A stretch of DNA of 64,000 nucleotides from contig NC_134570.1 of NCBI RefSeq assembly GCF_050947875.1, positions 107,331,622 to 107,395,621 on the forward strand, written 5' to 3'. Both the position numbers and the translations under genes were made by a program. Source of the DNA: Dermacentor variabilis. Lineage: Eukaryota > Arthropoda > Arachnida > Ixodida > Ixodidae. Within the stretch, counting starts at the first letter, position 1, and every line of letters begins with the position of its first letter. The notes beneath the pieces are model-generated. The model did not search any database. It was not told where the DNA came from and saw only the letters and a list, made by a program, of their open reading frames with translations. Positions 12,136-23,084 of the stretch are shown here, piece after piece.

Positions 12136-12244
12136 TATAGTGCAGATGGTAAAGTGCCGGGCCCCGTCACTGTAGTGTAGATGTTAAAGTACCGGGCCCC
12201 GTCACTGTAGCGCAGCTGTTAAAGTACCGGGACCCGTCACGTAC
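12136..12244 (+). repeat. 35-bp minisatellite, three units
   Basis: Three consecutive units of 35 bases, each ending near CCGGGCCCCGTCACTG, differ at a few positions. The third unit has GGGACCC and a short extension. The core GTGACGGG/CCCGTCAC arms make each unit boundary palindromic. Confidence 0.85.
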
Positions 12245-12249
12245 TGTGG

Positions 12250-12252
<3 letters not shown>

Positions 12253-12293
<41 letters not shown>

Positions 12294-12296
12294 CAT

Positions 12297-12326
<30 letters not shown>
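12253..12326. repeat. compound (TA)n(CATA)n(CA)n microsatellite
   Basis: TA units pass into CATA and then CA units. The tract sits between the 35-bp minisatellite and the 3' end of the inverted SINE, in the same order as at 7415-7560. Confidence 0.95.
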
Positions 12327-12327
<1 letters not shown>

Positions 12328-12337
12328 TGTATATCAT

Positions 12338-12700
12338 AAGAAGCCAAGAAACACTCACACCAAGGACAACATAGGGGAAACTACTTGTGCTTAATAAATG
12401 TAATAGAGAAACGATAAATTATTGGGAATTAAAGTGGATGAAAAAATAACTTGCCGCAGGTGGGAACCGAACCCACAACCTTCGCATTTCGCGTGCGATG
12501 CTCTACCAATTGAGCTACCGCGGCGCTGTTTCCCCATCCACTTTCTTGGGTATTTATGTGTCCTAGTAGAACCCTGGGAGTGTTTGCCAGCGCCACCACT
12601 CGCATACCACTCACGTTCTCGTGACGCTTGCGGCAATAAAAAAAAAAAAAAGGACGGTCCAGGTCCGCCGCCAAGGTATGCCTTTGGCTTATAAGCAGCA
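12338..12700 (-). mobile_element. Ruka-like tRNA-derived SINE, copy 2 (rearranged head)
   Basis: On the minus strand this has the same body and tRNA-like module as copy 1. The leader differs: the segment from the CACGTTCTCGTGACGC word to the CGCCGCCAAGGTATG word lies in inverted orientation relative to copies 1 and 3, with a poly-A run inside (12638-12651). The copy is otherwise close to copy 1. Confidence 0.8.
12452..12524 (-). promoter_or_regulatory. tRNA-like Pol III promoter module of SINE copy 2
   Basis: The 73 bases are identical or nearly identical to 7219-7291, with a complete cloverleaf, intact A and B boxes and the same G at anticodon-loop position 33. Confidence 0.85.
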
Positions 12701-13099
12701 ATATGCTTTGCTATGATAGTAGAAAAACCTAAATGATTGGGGCATCGTACATCGCTGCCTCTTGCTTATTTCTTTGAGATTAGCCAAAAAAAAAAGACAC
12801 CATATATGAATGCAGAAAGCCCTTTCCTCATTGTTGTTTATTTAGATGAAATTTCTTCGGCCTGATCGAATTCGTGGGGTGTTGTTTTCGTGCTTCGGTG
12901 GAGCAGTTAATGAAATATTGAAAGTAATGTTACAGAACTGCAGGAGGGATATTGTAGGTTTTGTGACATGAGAGATATCTTTTTAGATTTACACTATAGG
13001 CTGGCAGTCTGAAGCGCTTATCCTTTTTTTTTTCGTTTGAACGCTCAGTCGTTATGCAATAAGCAGGAAGAAGTTGAAAAATTTTTTTTGATAGTCTGC
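12701..13099. other. non-coding stretch, no gene seen
   Basis: AT-rich sequence lies upstream of a decayed CR1/L2-like endonuclease. It may include that element's decayed 5' region, but nothing could be recognised. Confidence 0.4.
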
Positions 13100-13690
13100 A
13101 TTATATTTTTGATGTAACGATAACTGAGACGTGGTACCGGGATTATTCGGAAATACTAGAACTACCATGCTATAATGTGCATGCGCTAAACCGATGCGAT
13201 AACATAGGTGGTCGTGTGCTCATTGCAGTAATTATTTCAAACCGCGCGCCTGTTCCACTTTTTACAGCAACAAACTGTGATTACGAAATATTATCACTGC
13301 AATGCAAACAGAATGTCTTTTGCGTTGCTTATGGCCCTCCTAATGGAAGGGAAGGATGTCGCGATTTCTCAATTTTATGGGTGAATTTATCCCTTGGATT
13401 ACAGTTAACAAATTTAATGTAATTCTGAGCGGCGATCTCAGTGTTGATTTCTTGTCCTCTTCTTCCCAGCTAAAACAACTTCAACAAATACCAGACTGTT
13501 ATGTTTTTAGAAATGTTATGGTTTAGAATTGTCACACTGCAAAAAAAAAAAAAAAAGAAACAGCAACGATAATTGATGTTATTGTGACCAATGTGACAAC
13601 GGAATCATTGCAGTCTGGCGTACTTTCCGCTCATTTAAGGGGTCAACTCCCGATCTTCGTTCTGGAAAATTGTTTAGCCGTTCGAAAGTG
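13100..13690 (+). pseudogene. CR1/L2-like element 3: APE endonuclease remnant
   Basis: The translation shows a TETW motif (near 13118), a YGPPN block (compare YRPPN) near 13330 and a late LPIF block near 13650. This is the order of an apurinic-type endonuclease that nicks target DNA. A poly-A run at 13542-13556, stops and frameshifts break it. The serine-aspartate-histidine catalytic block has become SAHLRGQLPIF, so the active site is lost. Family assignment is by comparison with element 2 in this window. Confidence 0.75.
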
Positions 13691-14460
13691 CCATTGCACC
13701 TTTTTTGAAACGTAGCAATGTATTAACAGCGTAACACTTGAACATTTTCGATGTAAGCTCATCGAACTGCATTGGACTCACATTCTCGAAATTTCGGACC
13801 CAGAAGAAGCGTACGTTTCTTGCAGCAGTCAAGTTAGTGTGTGAGCAATCTTTTCCGCGCAAGATTCTTCGAATGCCTCGCAGAACACGTAAGCCGTGGA
13901 TTGTCGTAGAATGTCTGAAAATGATAGATAAAAAAGAGTAATCTTTTGTTATCATATTGTGAGCAGTAAATGCTTAGATACACTTTTAGCTTTCAAAAAT
14001 TATAGAATTAATGTAACTGCTTTTTCTTTTGCGGCAGAAAAACTAAGTCTATATAACGAAACTATTTAACAACATCAGTGTGAAGCGCAGTGACCTGGTT
14101 TGGGAAAAAACAGTAATCATGTTCTGTACCGTAAACCTCTGGTCAATGAGTAAATGAAAACCATTGTAAATAATAAGAGAATTGAAAGGGAAGAAATCGC
14201 AAATTGTTTTAGTGATTACTTTGTTCCATTAGTTCAAAGTGTTCATGACCCTACGTCAGTAAAAAATCTACGGTCGCGAACACACAACAGCGCATTTTTT
14301 TTTTATTCCAGCAGATGCTGACGAAAGTCGCACTAGTTTCTTGGCGCTAAGGAATTCTAAATCAAAGGAGCTGTACGGACGTCAAACTCGACCACTCAAG
14401 TACGCTATTAATGAAAATAGTCCTATACTGCAGCACAATTTTAACCTTCGTTTTACAAAA
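13691..14460 (+). pseudogene. CR1/L2-like element 3: linker and start of reverse transcriptase
   Basis: Recognisable blocks are RKPWIV (near 13890), corresponding to RKPWVT of element 2, and LRNSKSKE through ILQHNFNL (14341-14450), corresponding to LENSNALD through LAHIFNLA of element 2. Several stops and frameshifts are present. Confidence 0.7.
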
Positions 14461-14580
14461 GGATTGGATTGGATTGTAAAACTTTATTTGTCCAACAGAT
14501 GTAGGGAGGGCTTTAAGCCGTCCCACCTAGACGACGGCCAGGAGTCCTTGGACCCTAGCGGCGTTTTCGGCCAGTCGGAC
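14461..14580 (-). mobile_element. short I-like retroelement 3' end inserted in element 3
   Basis: On the minus strand the 120 bases end with AATAAAGTTTTACAATCC and GGATT-type units, the tail style of the I-clade copies here. Element 3 coding stops at 14460 and resumes at about 14581 (VFPEV block), so this is an insertion. No clear target duplication was found. Confidence 0.6.
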
Positions 14581-15470
14581 GGTCTGTTTTCCCCGGAAGT
14601 ATGCAAACTGCCAGTGCTACAGGTATTCATAAAGGCGGAGGCAAAAGCAACCTAACTATCGGCCAATCTCCACTCTTCCAGTTATTTTCCCAAATATTTC
14701 GAAAAACGCATTTATAAAAGAATTTTAAGCTTTTGCGACAAGTACGGTCTATTTCTCTAAAGCAGTGATTTGGGCTTGTTGGTAAGACATCGTGAGGCTT
14801 ATAGCGCGTTAAAAAGACAAGGACGAAAGTGAGACGTCTAATTCGCGAAAGTCAGCGTGGTTTTAGGAAACATTTTTCAACTGAGACAGCTTTCCTAACT
14901 CAAGAAGAAATTATATTGGATGCCTTTGAGTGGAAAGACGCTGCTCTCGGTCTTTTTGTCAATTCTTCAAAAGCATTTGACCGGCAAACCACCAGCCATT
15001 ACTCGCGAAACTTGAGATTTATCGTTTCCGTGGGATGCTTCTACAATTAATTAGATCATTCCTTCAGTATTGTTGGCATAAAGTTGCAAGAAATAATAAT
15101 GCGTCAGATATCAGGCCAATACTAGCAGGTGTGCCACGGGGTAACATTTTGGGGCCATTATTGTTTATTCTCTATACAAGTGATATCGTTTGTATCGATA
15201 ACAATCCCACTTTTATAATGTATGAAGGTGACATCACTTTATTATTTCGTGCACCAGCGGTTTCTCAACTCGTAACGCAGGTTACGAATTCCTTGGGATC
15301 GCTCTATCAGTGGTCTGTGACAAATTCTTTACTAATAAATTATGACAAAGCAAAAGCGGTTCTTTTCAGATCACGTAACAATCTTCCCTGTGATCACAGT
15401 CTAGTTCTCAGAGCTGGCACTTTTGTTGTTCACTCAGTGCCATATCTGAGAAATCTTTGGGGGTCATAGT
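14581..15470 (+). pseudogene. CR1/L2-like element 3: reverse transcriptase remnant
   Basis: Blocks visible in order are RGFRKHFSTETAFL (near 14855), LGLFVNSSKAFD (near 14948), GVPRGNILGPLLF (near 15130), MYEGD (near 15220) and a thumb with NYDKAKAVLF. The catalytic YADD box has become YEGD and motif A has FVNSSKAFD in place of FVDYSRAFD. Two frames are needed. It is non-functional. Confidence 0.8.
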
Positions 15471-15479
15471 TGAAGAAAG

Positions 15480-15512
15480 ATTTTTATTTATTTATTTATT
15501 TATTTATTTGTT
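15480..15512. repeat. (TTTA)n microsatellite
   Basis: About seven TTTA units lie at the right edge of the RT thumb frame. They probably represent the 3' tail of a small reverse-oriented insertion, because a hairpin with CTCTACTTGAAG arms follows at 15564-15612. Confidence 0.7.
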
Positions 15513-15649
15513 TCCACAAGCAAGGAGGTGCATGGTTGTGGCGGAAAAACAAGGGGAAAAAAGCTCTACTTGAAGACGGCAGATTATCCTGCAATCTTCA
15601 AGTAGAGGTGGAACGTTACACAAAAAGTATCAAAATATTGCTGGTGTAC

Positions 15650-16527
15650 TCTCGAGGTTCCGATATATGATGCCACAGTATATAATAAAGAAATTTTGTA
15701 TGACGCTTTGTTCACATCCGTAATTAAGTTACCGTTTTTTGGTGTGGGGAACCGCTATGTGTTCGAACATAAAACAAACTGCATGCAATGCAGAAGCGTG
15801 TTGTGCGTCACACTATGAATGCGTCATTCGGAACCCACACTGCGCAGGCTTTTGAAGCACTTGACACAACTCCGCTGCCGATTTTCCGTGAGAAGACCAC
15901 TGACTGGGAGGCACAGGTCGTATGTCGAAACAGCCCATGCATTTCCTTTTAACTTTGGCAAATCTACGGCAACAACAACACCCGCGTGACACACGGACTG
16001 CCACTAACTGGTATTTACCGAAAATTCGCACAGGATATGGCCGACAGAAACTATCACACACCTTGCCATGCCTATTAAATAAAACGCACATTTAATAAAG
16101 GAAATATTGGTTCCGCTTGGTGTTATAAATTTTGTCATGTTTCATTTGTACCTATAGTATCTTCATAGCTTAAGTAAATGACTTTTGTGCTTGTATTCTT
16201 TTTAACGTGGTTCTTACTAGCTATCGTGACTCCGTTTACATTTTCCACCCGCGCACATTTGTATGCATTTGGTTGGTGCACGTGTCATGTGCACTAAATT
16301 TTTTTGTTTTCACGCATTTGATTGTTGCTAACTATTGTGTGAACTTAATTCTATTTGTATAGACCCTCTTGCTTGTTTTTATTTTCTATTTTATATATAT
16401 GCTGTCCGCAAGGTGAAAGTTTTCTGTAGAGGGCGCAGGCCCCCAGTCAAGACTTTGCATAGGACGTTTGTCTGCGTTTCTAGACATCCGTGTGATTCTC
16501 AATAAATTTGATTTGATCTTGAGTTGA
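15650..16527 (+). pseudogene. CR1/L2-like element 3: RT C-terminus and 3' untranslated region
   Basis: The frame reads a LYDALFTSVIKL block and a QKRVVRHTMNASF block (15795-15830), the post-thumb part of such elements. The AT-rich 3' region ends with AATAAATTTGATTTGATC (16501-16518), a typical CR1/L2-like 3' terminus with short repeats. Confidence 0.7.
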
Positions 16528-17319
16528 TCGTGTAGCCTTGTTCTAAAAATATTCTGCATCTCTTTGCGAAAGGTTATTTTTTTTTTCGTTTCGACTTCCT
16601 GTACAAGTTTATGTGTACAATAAACTTGGCCTTTTGCCAGCTGTTGTGTGTATAGGCTCCACGACTCCTAACCGGTCCTTCCCCCCCTCCCCCCCCCCTG
16701 CAAGTATGTGACCATCTTCAGTATTTAAACGAAACCGCTACGGTATCTGGTGTCTTTATAAACTGTGTGTGCCTATATAGAGACGCAATGTTATACCACA
16801 AAATCTTAATCGCTGTTTGTAAAACATACATTGTGGTTTTTGTTCTTTTTTTCTGTACAAGTTATGTGCGCAATAAACGTAAATCTAATTTGCTCTCTGA
16901 AGGTTTATATCTTTCTTTCTTCTTTATTGCGATGATGATCTGCCTTAAAGCGCAATGTTTAATGTTTACTATATTTATGTGCTGTAAGACCTACATTGAA
17001 TATGAATTCAAGCAATTGAGCATTATCGGAGAACCATACACGTTCTCCATTTAGCACTTATAGCCATTGAGTTTCCTACAAAAGAATAAAAGAAAGAAAC
17101 AAGCTCTTGCCACAGTTTCTGTACGAGATACCCTACGTATTCTACGAAAATGGTTCAGTTGCTTCTCAACAGAACAACTGATGGCAAGAAAAGGTCGCCG
17201 GAAACACAATAGGATTTGTATAGTGACTTTTCAAAGGGTACAACTGTGCTTCACTCGACAGGTAAAGCACTAAAGAAAGCCACCGTTCATTGAAACACAG
17301 TCGAAAACGGATCCGAATC
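16528..17319. other. non-coding stretch, no gene seen
   Basis: Two words of the form TGTACAAGT..TATGTG..CAATAAAC occur at about 16600-16626 and 16855-16878, an old short duplication. A 95-codon ORF here is hydrophobic low-complexity sequence with no domain. Confidence 0.45.
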
Positions 17320-17397
17320 CGCCGTGGTAGTTGAGTGGCTGCGTCGTTGCGCTGCTGGGCTCAAAGCCGTGGGTTCAATACTGGCCGCGTTCGATGG

Positions 17398-17455
<58 letters not shown>

Positions 17456-17558
17456 AACGGTTGTGTTTAGTTGCACGGTTAAGGACCCCAGGTTGTCAAA
17501 ATTAATCTCGAGCCCATCGAATCGTGGCCATGGCACGCTAAAACTGCGGAATTTTTTT
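17320..17558 (+). mobile_element. diverged tRNA-derived SINE (second family) with GA expansion
   Basis: The head CCGCCGTGGTAGTTGAGTGG and box-B-like GGGTTCAATACTGG match the tRNA-like head of the SINE at 18711-18948. After a (GA)n expansion at 17406-17451, the body words GGACCCCAGGT, GTCAAAATTAATC and CATGGCACGC follow in the same order. It is clearly diverged. Confidence 0.7.
17406..17451. repeat. (GA)n microsatellite inside a SINE
   Basis: Twenty-three GA units lie between the tRNA-like head and the SINE body. Confidence 0.97.
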
Positions 17559-17780
17559 AAAACACGGATTCAGACCACAGTGCAATGTGAAAATAATTTG
17601 GACGTTAAGTGTTTTCCCGTTTACGAGTTCCATTCGTCACATCGGCTCATGTTAGCCAACTGGCGCGCGCAGGTGAGTGACCGATAAAGACTCAGTTAGG
17701 CTGAAGGCAGAAAGGATCGAGCGGCTCTGTTGAAGGAAGCATTGCAGGGAAGACGTTTCGACGCAGTTTAGCTGCAGAGA
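17559..17780. other. short non-coding spacer
   Basis: Nothing was recognised between the SINE and the following fold-back element. Confidence 0.4.
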
Positions 17781-18184
17781 CAATAGAGAATTTTAGTCCG
17801 TCCGGTATTCCGGCAAGCGCGGACAGTTTGCGGGATGAGCGAGCGCCTAAACGTGAGCGGCCAGATTGGTGGCGTCAGCTGGTGTTGCAACGCTCAAGCA
17901 CATAAGCACAGATCCAATTACTATATTCTTCTTCGCTGCTGGTGTAAATTTTCGACAGCGGCATAATCGTGTTCACAATTGCACCGCTGCTGAAAATTTG
18001 CGCCAGCAGCGAAGCGGAACATAGTAGGTTACTGCAATTTTAGCTCTGTTTTTGCTGGTTGAGCTCTACGCCACAAGGTGGCTGCACCGCTCCGGCCGCT
18101 CACGTTTACGCCCCCCATCATCCGGCAATCCGCCCATACCATCCCCGTTTGCCGGAATAGCAGACACGCTAAATGTCTCTATTG
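17781..18184. mobile_element. fold-back MITE, about 400 bp
   Basis: The outer arms CAATAGAGAATTTTAG (left) and CTAAATGTCTCTATTG (right) pair. Further in, GGTATTCCGGCAA pairs with TTGCCGGAATAGC, and TAAACGTGAGCGGCC pairs with GGCCGCTCACGTTTA. In the centre, CTTCGCTGCTGG pairs with CCAGCAGCGAAG. The whole unit can fold on itself and has no ORF. The superfamily is unknown. Confidence 0.8.
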
Positions 18185-18698
18185 TTGTCATCACGAAAAA
18201 AAATTCTAAAATTTGTTTTCGGCTGTGAATATTGGCCTTGGAGTTTACACTTTTGCGGATGTGTTAGGAGTCCTCGGCGCAACACGGCACACACTCAAAT
18301 GCGGGTTACATTTTGTTCCCACGAGAACATTGGATATTCACGAGGGAGGTGCATTGGCTCCTCCTCCTAAAGTTCCTTCATGATACAGGGTTGGGAAGTG
18401 AATGGTGAGCCGTATGGGTCGTCGTTGTTCGGAGAAGGGGCAGCGTATATTGGGCTCCGAGGCAACTTGTTTTTGCAACCTGCATGGTGTAGCGAGTTGT
18501 ACTGCGAAGCGTTCCGGCCGTATCGCTAGGCGGCATTTAGGCGGAGAAATTGCCGGCAACTTTTGCAAGCCTGTAGGTCCGCCTGCAGCCCCATCATGCG
18601 GAGGAGGCAGCACCCCTCCTCCTCCTCCTCCTCCTCGGGTGCGTAGCCAAGTTTGTTTACATACGTCCGATATACGCAGTCGCTAGTGCTAATCGTGT
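18185..18698. other. non-coding stretch with (CCT)n
   Basis: A (CCT)n run lies at about 18616-18635. No coding was recognised. Confidence 0.5.
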
Positions 18699-18710
18699 GC
18701 GCTCCTGCTT

Positions 18711-18948
18711 AATAATAATATTTGGGGTTTTACGTGCCAAAACCACTTTCTGATTATGAGGCACGCCGTAGTGGAGGACTCCGGAAATTTTGACCACCTG
18801 GGGTTCTTTAACGTGCACCTAAATCTAAGCACACGGGTGTTTTCGCATTTCGCCCCCATCGAAATGCAGCCGCCGTGGCCGGGATTCGATCCCGCGACCT
18901 CGTGCTCAGCAGTCCAACACCATAGCCACTGAGCAACCACGGCGGGTA
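18711..18948 (-). mobile_element. tRNA-derived SINE (second family), complete, with 12-bp target duplication
   Basis: The element is flanked by perfect copies of GCGCTCCTGCTT (18699-18710 and 18949-18960). On the minus strand it starts with a tRNA-like head, continues with a body containing CACCCGTGTGCTTAGATTTA and ends in (ATT)n. The long target duplication and 3' repeat tail fit target-primed reverse transcription by a non-LTR element. A read-through peptide with WFWHVKPQ is a frequent false protein prediction from this SINE. Confidence 0.92.
18872..18943 (-). promoter_or_regulatory. tRNA-like head of the SINE at 18711-18948
   Basis: The acceptor stem GCCGTGG/CCACGGC is perfect. Box B is GGATCGAATCC. 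The T stem pairs 4 of 5. The D-arm region GCTCAGTGGC is box-A-like. The anticodon arm is not convincing, so this is an internal promoter and not a tRNA gene. Confidence 0.8.
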
Positions 18949-18960
18949 GCGCTCCTGCTT

Positions 18961-20700
18961 GTAAACGCTAATAAAGTCTGCAGCTTCACCGCGCTGACAA
19001 AGTCGTACATATGTAATTGGAGACTCTCGAAGGCTCACACGAGTCGTTCGGCCGATCTCGCGTTCGCTCTTCACGCGGCGTTCGCATTCCCACTGCGCAC
19101 GTCGCACGCAGAGGTATTTACGTACGCTCGCGCTTCGCGTACACGCACCGCGTGGGCGCACACGCACACACGCACGCACGCACCGGCGCACTTGCACGGA
19201 GGACGCTCCAATCGCGTCGCTGGCCGTGCATGCATGCAACACGCAACAACGGCTCGTCCGCGCAGGCGCGGGTCACCGTCACAACGGCCTCCGCGCGCAG
19301 GCCGGCGGCGAGCCAGCGGTCAGCGACATCGGCCTGCGTGGCAGTGCGTACGCATAGCGTGCGCCGCGTCCATATATACATATGAACGAAGCGCCGCGAC
19401 AGCAGCAACGTAGCTGCCGTTCCATAGAGCGACGCGAGATAAGCCGCGCCGCGCCGCCACAGCCGCCGCCGTATTCACGGCTCCGGCGCGCGAGCGCCCA
19501 GAAGCAGCAAGCAGGCAGCCAGGTCAACGTCGGGTGCTACCGTCTGGCGCAGCATGCAGGGCCGTCCGCGCATTATACGTCGGTGCCGCCGCCGCTAATG
19601 GTTTGTCCAAATGGGCTTTACATGGAGATGGAGCATGCAGGTGCTGCCCGAAGCGCCCCCCTCTTTCAGACTGAGAGAAAGGAGAGAGGAAATGTCCATT
19701 CGGCGACGCTGTGGCGCATATGCGCATATATACCTGCGGGTGGGAAAGAGAATAGACCGGGACGTCCGATAACGGGAGAACCAATTTGCGACCGACCGCG
19801 CGCGCTGCTGCTGCTGCTGCTGCAGGAAGTGTCGAAATCGACGGCTTTCCTCGCCCGTGCAGCCTTGCGCGCGGACACGCGCTCGTCATTTGTTGTTTTT
19901 TTTTTCTTAGTTTGTTGGTTTTTAGCCTGCCTATCGCCATTTCCTCGTTCGAGCGAATAGACAACATCGAGCGCACCGCGGCCCACCGCCTGCAGCTCGT
20001 CGCTTCCGTAGCTTCGCTCAATTCGCGAAGGGGGCGCGTTGGCGTTGTGTGCCCTGTCGTATATGGCCCATACGTTGCGTGCGTTGCGGGGCTCCTCCCC
20101 GTGCGTGCGTGAACTTGAGGGTGCGTGTTTGTGTGTGTTTTTGCGCGTGAAAGTCGATTGCGCATGCAGTGGTGGCGCGCTGGCAAACGGTCGTACGTGC
20201 ACAGGCTCCGGACGTAGACAGATAAGACGCTCGGCAGCGCCGGTCGTGGTCTGGCGCGGCGCAACACCGGCGAGACTGTGGTGAAAGGTGCACGGCGCTT
20301 CGAGGCAGTTTGCGGTCAATACGCACGTGCTGGGGCCTTGTGCCATTTGTCTATCGCCTATCTATAACTCCGGCTTATACAAAATGCGCACTCGGTGTTC
20401 GTACTTGCGTCGCACGTTTGATGTTCGTACTTGCGTCGCACGTTTGACGACTCGGGAGGAGAAGAGCCGGTCCCGCAGTGTGATAGCCATCTTTCGAGAA
20501 GTACCTTGCGCTTGGACGTGCGCGGAATGGACGTTCTTCGACCGAGCCGTTCGCGCGCTGCAGCCTTCGTGCTAAGCCTAGAACTGCATGCGTGGGCGCG
20601 CCGGAAGAGTTAAACGGATAATGTCTGTAAATCGATGGGGCCGCGAGGTGGCGTCACGTCGCCAAAGTGTCTTCCGTGCGCCTTCCAGACGGCTGGAAAC
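18961..20700. other. CpG-rich block, possible promoter or untranslated exon
   Basis: High GC and frequent CpG run from about 19020 to 20600. Many overlapping ORFs (up to 247 codons on the minus strand, 192 on the plus strand) contradict one another and lack domains, as expected in stop-poor sequence. A 26-bp exact tandem duplication lies at 20396-20447 and a (CTG)n run at 19806-19823. No TATA box or start could be fixed. Confidence 0.35.
20396..20447. repeat. 26-bp perfect tandem duplication
   Basis: Two adjacent identical copies (20396-20421 and 20422-20447) begin TGTTCGTACTTGCGTCGC. Confidence 0.95.
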
Positions 20701-22294
20701 GCGTTCCATTACGTGGGCATGAGACTGTCTCGGCTGCCTCCTTAGCCGTCTACGCGTATACGTCGACAGCTAACGTAGATGCTGGCCGTAATTGGAACAC
20801 ACCCTTAGTGTGTGTCGGGCATGAGACGCCATTGGCGTTACGGGCAGCACCACTCCTGTCACGCTGTGGACCCTATTATAAACCTCGGCTTGCGCTGGTA
20901 CGCGAGCGCAGATATATAGCGTTCTAGTGCGGCCGTCGATGCTTATGGTGCGGTGTGCTGCGAGAAGCGAAACTTTCCGAAGGCGACTGCATTCCCGACG
21001 TTGAACGCTGTCATCGCAAAACGCCACGAGCGTTCTCGCGCGTACACGCGGACGCTTCCAGTGCCACACGCAATATCTTGCCAAAACAATTACTAATTAC
21101 ACTCGCGACAGTCAACAACCGAGGCTGTGTGTCATGCAGTTTATGAAATGGACAGTTTCTTGTGCGCATGGTTCCTAATCGCAGTTGGACTTGCACCGCT
21201 GGCGGACTCGCGGTAGACGGCTGCAGTTTGCCGCTGTCGTGAATGACTGGCTGGCCGTCGCTGCCAGAGGCGCTCTTGGGCTCCAGTGGTGCCAGTTTCG
21301 CGTTTACGCAGCACCTTTGCCCGTTATCGTGTGCAGCCAATGAAACATTGCGTTGCACGCGTACCGTGTTTACGCGTACCGTGTTCTACACTATAGACGG
21401 TGCTCCGAAATCACGAGCCATAATCGCGGCGTCTTACCTGGGAATTCATTTGCGCGTGTGACCTTGGCTCTCTGTTTGGATGCGGGGCTCTCTCGAGAGG
21501 CAGATTGCGCGGGCTTCGGTTTGGCAATCGCTGTATAGCAATTTGATAGTTGGGATTCACGGTTGTCACCGCGTCATTTGCGCGCCGGGCTCGTCAGTTT
21601 CCGGTGCCTAAATATGGGGAGGGGCCCTCTAAAGGAAGGAACCAGTGTTCAAGTGGGTCCAGCATTTTCGAGAAGGCCGTGAACACCCCGAGGACGATGC
21701 AAGAACAGGACACGCGCTCCTTCACCTCGTGCGACGATGATAACATCGATTGTGTGCGTTTTCTTACGTTCAGGGACCCGAGTGGCTGTTAGAATTATAT
21801 CAGAAGCGCTCGGTTTTCGAAAGTCATCCGTTCACCGAATTTCGATTGAAAATTTAGAAATTAATTTTTGCCGCCAAGATGGTGCTGAAGCATGCTGACA
21901 CCCGAGTAAATGTTGCGAAGAAAGTCGCAGAGATGCGTACTGGTGCACAGCCGATATCAAATAAACACAGCTGCCTGGGATATGACGTAACGTAGTTGTG
22001 CAGGTTGACGAAGTGTTGTTCACTGATGGCTCCCCAGCATTTGGACGGTTGACTTCTTCTTTTGATTGGCAAGCCGTGCATTGGCTTACATTTGCAATAA
22101 TGAAGAAATATCCGACGTGAGAGTTTCACATCTCTCCCTGTCATTCTCTTGTCGGATATTTCCGTGCGTCCAGGGCTGTCAGAATGATTACATAATTTTC
22201 AAATACGTCATTTGTCATCGCTCGTCTAGTTAGATCTCTGTCGTCGTCCTCTATAAATTTTTGGAAGGCCCTAACAGTAAGGGTGTTGCCAGCG
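20701..22294. other. non-coding stretch, no gene seen
   Basis: Only short ORFs without domains occur. A 15-bp direct duplication containing GCGTACCGTGTTTAC lies near 21359-21390. Confidence 0.45.
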
Positions 22295-22336
22295 CGACAA
22301 AACACCCCTAAGGGTGTAAACATGTTTACAGTGCAC
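22295..22336. repeat. short hairpin with ACACCC/GGGTGT arms
   Basis: AACACCCCTAAGGGTGTAAA (22301-22320) folds on itself, and TTTACAGTG follows. It resembles the ends of the TTTACACCC-type MITEs at 52038 and 63878. Confidence 0.5.
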
Positions 22337-22630
22337 TTTTAATTGCATATTCATTACTCGTAACGTGGCCCTCAAATATAAAACTTGATGTAACGTAGAG
22401 GTCCATCAGGACAATGCGAGGCAAAGCGTAAAAGGCCCGTTTAACGCTTTCGAGCACTTCGTAAAGAAATATTATGCAAATGCTGTATTCGATTCCCGTG
22501 CACATAAGTTCGCACATAATTTTGCCATAGCGTTCTCCCCTGTTCGACAAGCTTGATCCTGCTCACATGTGTTATCCCCTCATTCTGTTTCCTAGTAATC
22601 AACCTATTTCCGCCGAATTAAGCAAAATAT
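22337..22630. other. non-coding spacer
   Basis: Nothing was recognised. Confidence 0.4.
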
Positions 22631-23062
22631 GTACACTCTAAAATAAACAGAGGCGATTGTAGTTGTACGTAACTGTTGTCACTGTATTCACTATTTGATA
22701 TAACTGCAGTTAACGGTATACAGCTAGTAACATTGCTGTCGAAACATGGTAGTACTGTTTTCTCAGCTACCAATCCCTAAGGAAATTAGCACCAGGTTTC
22801 TAGCGTATGCAATGGATTTCGTAGACCCACTATAGAATATGCGAGACTGTGTCCTTTAAACGCATCGTAAGCAAAATAATTGTATCCGGTGGTGCTAAGT
22901 GCCTCTGGAATTGGTAGCTGAGATCATTTAGCACCAGCGACTATACCTCGCTTAGTCACTAATGTAACTAACTATATACAATTACGAACTGCAGTTATAA
23001 CAAAATAGTGAATGTTGTCACAACAGCTGCAACCACTGCGACCTCCCTTTTATTGAAGTGCA
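22631..23062. mobile_element. fold-back MITE with CACTCTAAAA-type ends
   Basis: The left end (TACACTCTAAAATAAACAG, then GGCGATTGTAG) pairs with the right end (CCCTTTTATTGAAGTGCA) as an imperfect terminal inverted repeat of roughly 130 bases. The shared inner blocks are TTCACTATTT and ATAACTGCAGTTA, and then CAGCTACCAATCC. There is no ORF. The terminal word is like that of the element at 47138-49821. Confidence 0.75.
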
Positions 23063-23084
23063 TATAGTTCCTCTAATTTGGCGG

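Noticed and set aside
16767..17054. 95-codon hydrophobic ORF as a small membrane protein
   Set aside because: The hydrophobicity comes from T-rich DNA, and there is no homology signal or conserved start context.
19524..20346. Overlapping 226-247-codon minus-strand ORFs
   Set aside because: High GC makes stops rare. Frames overlap on both strands, composition is Arg/Ala/Ser-rich and no domain or signal is visible.
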